Shown here: positions 5,313-6,921 of the stretch, piece by piece | Position numbering within the stretch: position 1 is the stretch's first letter | Layout: each line of letters starts with the position of its first letter | Translations under genes and position numbers: made by a program | Origin: Deltaproteobacteria bacterium | Lineage (GTDB): Bacteria > Desulfobacterota > DSM-4660 > Desulfatiglandales > B25-G16 | NCBI GenBank assembly: GCA_018400255.1 | Contig: JAGYMO010000031.1 | Coordinates: forward strand, 1 to 6,921 | Direction: 5' to 3' | Length of the DNA stretch: 6,921 bases | Notes under the pieces: model-generated | The model's database searches: none | Told to the model about the DNA's origin: nothing | What the model saw: the letters and a program-made list of their open reading frames with translations, nothing else

Positions 5313-6038
5313 ATGGCTGAGACGATCCTAAAAGTAGATACTGTTACAAAGACTTTTGGAGGCCTGCACGCCGTTGAAAATGTGTCTTTTAACATAGATA
5401 TAGGAGAGATAGTCGGTCTCATAGGGCCAAATGGCGCTGGTAAGACCACGCTATTTAACGTAATAAGCGGATATTATGCTCCAAGCAAAGGCAATGTTTA
5501 TTTTATGGGAGAGGATGTTAGCGGACTGCCTCCTTATAAATTGGCGATAAAAGGAATAGGAAGAACTTTTCAGGTTGTTAAACCGTTTCCTGGCTTGAGT
5601 GTTTTGGATAATGTAGTTATTGCGTCGCTCTCCCGTCACCCTAGGCGTCGAGACGCGGAGGCGCATGCTTGGGAAGTTATGAAATTTACCGGTCTTGCAG
5701 ATCGGGCACAAATTTTGGCCGGGAGCTTAACGCTAGCAGGAAGAAAACGGTTGGAAATCACAAAGGCTATGGCATTAGAACCCTCGCTTATCCTTTTGGA
5801 TGAGGTAGTAGCGGGTTTAAACCCCACAGAGGCGGATCAGACAATTGAATTGATAAATAAAATCAGGGAGCAAGGGAAAACTATTCTTATTGTGGAACAT
5901 ATAATGCATGTCATAATGAATTTAAGTGACCGAGTGGTGGTTTTGAATTTTGGTAGTAAAATAGCGGAAGGCAAGCCTGAAGAAGTTGCTCATGACCCTG
6001 CTGTCATGAAAGCATATCTCGGGGAGGAGGAACAGTAG
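5313..6038 (+). CDS. livG: Branched-chain amino acid-type ABC transporter ATPase LivG
   Basis: This 241-residue cytoplasmic ATPase forms a heterodimer with LivF and powers the LivHM channel. Walker A is GPNGAGKT (38-45), the Q-loop is RTFQ with Q87, Walker B is LILLDE (159-164, catalytic E164), and the H-loop histidine is H196 in VEHIMH. AGLNPTE (167-173) is the LivG-type D-loop. The ABC signature reads LTLAGRKRLEI (139-149) rather than the common LSYGQQRRLEI; the position usually held by the core glycine is alanine (A142). I believe related variants occur in some LivG subfamilies, so this is not evidence of inactivity. It is slightly shorter than the 250-260 residues usual for LivG. Starting at 5298 would add MEKIY. 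It lies between livM (22 nt) and livF (2 nt), consistent with one transcript. Confidence 0.92.
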   Translation: MAETILKVDTVTKTFGGLHAVENVSFNIDIGEIVGLIGPNGAGKTTLFNVISGYYAPSKGNVYFMGEDVSGLPPYKLAIKGIGRTFQVVKPFPGLSVLDNVVIASLSRHPRRRDAEAHAWEVMKFTGLADRAQILAGSLTLAGRKRLEITKAMALEPSLILLDEVVAGLNPTEADQTIELINKIREQGKTILIVEHIMHVIMNLSDRVVVLNFGSKIAEGKPEEVAHDPAVMKAYLGEEEQ

Positions 6039-6040
6039 AA

Positions 6041-6757
6041 ATGGAGACCCAGACCCTGGAAATAAATTCTGTCTCGGCTTATTACGGCGATACTAAAGTA
6101 TTGTGGGATATCTCCCTGGCAGTTGCCTTAGGTCGAATAGTCGCTTTACTGGGATCAAACGGTGCCGGTAAAACCACTACATTAAGATCTGTATGTGGGC
6201 TTCTGCCAATTAGATCAGGGGAGATAAAATACAATGGCAAGGTTATAAGTGGAATGGCGTCTTATGAAATAGCTGCCTTAGGGATCACCTTAATCCCTGA
6301 AGGAAGACAGCTTTTCCCCCAAATGAGCGTAGAGGATAACCTATTGGTGGGGTCTTTTTTAAAAAGAGATAAAAAAAGAAGAGAAGAAAATATTAGCCGG
6401 GTGTATGAATTATTCCCTCAGCTTTCTTCGCGTAAAAAGCAGTGGGCCGAGAATCTTTCGGGCGGCGAACAGCAAATGCTTGCTATAGGAAGGGGAATGA
6501 TGCAGGAGCCTAAAGTTATGATGTTTGATGAGCCAAGTTTAGGCCTCTCCCCTTTTATGGTCAAAGAAGTATTTTCGGTTGTTAATACCTTGCATAAACA
6601 AGGAATTACAATTTTTCTTGTAGAACAGAATGTTCGTCAAACCCTCAAAATTACAGATTATTGCTATGTAATTGAAAATGGGCGTATCGTTCAAAAAGGA
6701 ACAGGGAAAGAGTTAGAAGAAGATCCCAAAATAAGACAAACTTATCTTGGTTTATAA
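6041..6757 (+). CDS. livF: Branched-chain amino acid-type ABC transporter ATPase LivF
   Basis: This 238-residue second ATPase of the importer is the usual LivF length. Walker A is GSNGAGKT (38-45), the LivF hallmark PEGRQLFPQMSVEDNL (86-101) replaces a classical Q-loop region, the signature is LSGGEQQ (139-145), and Walker B is VMMFDE (159-164) followed by PSLGL. The H-loop position is glutamine (VEQN, Q196), which is normal for LivF. YVIENGRIV (209-217) is the conserved C-terminal strand. With the degenerate signature of LivG and the intact one here, the two nucleotide sites may be unequal; this is inference. Translation probably uses AGGAGG at 6025-6030 inside the end of livG, 10 nt before the ATG. 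It is the last gene of the cluster and is followed by a probable terminator. Confidence 0.93.
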   Translation: METQTLEINSVSAYYGDTKVLWDISLAVALGRIVALLGSNGAGKTTTLRSVCGLLPIRSGEIKYNGKVISGMASYEIAALGITLIPEGRQLFPQMSVEDNLLVGSFLKRDKKRREENISRVYELFPQLSSRKKQWAENLSGGEQQMLAIGRGMMQEPKVMMFDEPSLGLSPFMVKEVFSVVNTLHKQGITIFLVEQNVRQTLKITDYCYVIENGRIVQKGTGKELEEDPKIRQTYLGL

Positions 6758-6769
6758 AGTTTGATATCA

Positions 6770-6790
6770 AGGCTTTTAGCCTCTGTTTTT
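6770..6790 (+). terminator. Probable rho-independent terminator of the liv cluster
   Basis: AGGCT-TTT-AGCCT (6770-6782) is a perfect 5-bp stem with a 3-nt loop, followed by CTG and five Ts. The stem is short and the T-run is offset by 3 nt, so termination may be partial. A 10-bp palindrome, TTGATATCAA (6761-6770), lies immediately before it. The position 12 nt after livF supports the call. Confidence 0.5.
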
Positions 6791-6811
6791 AAAGTAATGC
6801 CGCTTAAAAAA

Positions 6812-6853
6812 ATCTAATTTCCACTATTATATCTGATAAGATTATCTAATTTC
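6812..6853. repeat. 10-bp direct repeat downstream of the cluster
   Basis: ATCTAATTTC occurs at 6812-6821 and again at 6844-6853, 32 bp apart. A small dyad, GATAA-GA-TTATC, overlaps the second copy. There is no coding frame here. The elements may belong to regulation of a gene beyond the window, or be chance in A+T-rich DNA. Confidence 0.3.
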
Positions 6854-6897
6854 ACCCACCTTTCCTATCACTACTTTTATGGCCTATCTTATTTTAT

Positions 6898-6914
6898 AGC
6901 ATACAGCATATGCT
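6898..6914. repeat. 6-bp inverted repeat at the right edge
   Basis: AGCATA (6898-6903) and TATGCT (6909-6914) pair around CAGCA. It lies 7 nt from the window end, so its context is lost. Confidence 0.25.
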
Positions 6915-6921
6915 TGCTGGG

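Noticed and set aside
1..6921. CRISPR array, tRNA, rRNA, insertion sequence or integration site.
   Set aside because: No regular repeat-spacer pattern, cloverleaf-like sequence, transposase frame or terminal repeats were seen; the window is otherwise filled by the genes listed.

Overview
The window is A+T-rich bacterial DNA with every gene on the + strand. It looks like one solute-uptake and catabolism locus from an anaerobic, diderm (Gram-negative-type) bacterium. Four things suggest this: the tail of a probable tungsten-dependent aldehyde:ferredoxin oxidoreductase (an enzyme of strict anaerobes); a solute-binding protein with a cleavable Sec signal and no lipobox cysteine, so probably free in a periplasm; strong AGGAGG-type ribosome sites; and a sigma-54-type promoter. 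A Desulfobacterota/syntrophic-type host is a reasonable guess, but nothing here fixes the taxon.

Layout: 1-123, C-terminal 40 residues of an aldehyde:ferredoxin oxidoreductase-like protein, entering from the left. 124-546, a 423-bp intergenic region with unusually organised regulatory DNA: two abutting 18-bp dyads (261-296), an IHF-like site (309-321), a 9-bp inverted repeat with a 46-nt interior (358-421), and a good -24/-12 sigma-54 promoter (459-475) bracketed by a second perfect 9-bp inverted repeat (436-484). 553-1854, a class III PLP aminotransferase close to 4-aminobutyrate aminotransferase. 1855-2006, a 152-bp gap with no convincing terminator or promoter. 2007-3242, a periplasmic binding protein of the branched-chain amino acid/amide (HAAT) type. 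3243-3424, a 182-bp gap with two stem-loops and a 10-bp palindrome. 3437-6757, a tightly packed cluster livH-livM-livG-livF encoding two permeases and two ATPases. 6758-6921, a short probable terminator and small repeats, with no gene.

How the genes may work together (inference): the five transporter proteins form a complete ABC importer for an amino acid or related amine/amide. The adjacent aminotransferase would convert an omega-amino acid such as GABA, 5-aminovalerate or beta-alanine to a semialdehyde. The aldehyde oxidoreductase upstream could oxidise that aldehyde to the acid while reducing ferredoxin. A sigma-54 promoter with upstream activator-like dyads fits substrate- or nitrogen-controlled induction of the aminotransferase and probably the transporter. 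The individual gene families are ordinary. The less usual parts are the promoter architecture and the possible pairing of an omega-aminotransferase with a ferredoxin-linked aldehyde oxidoreductase.
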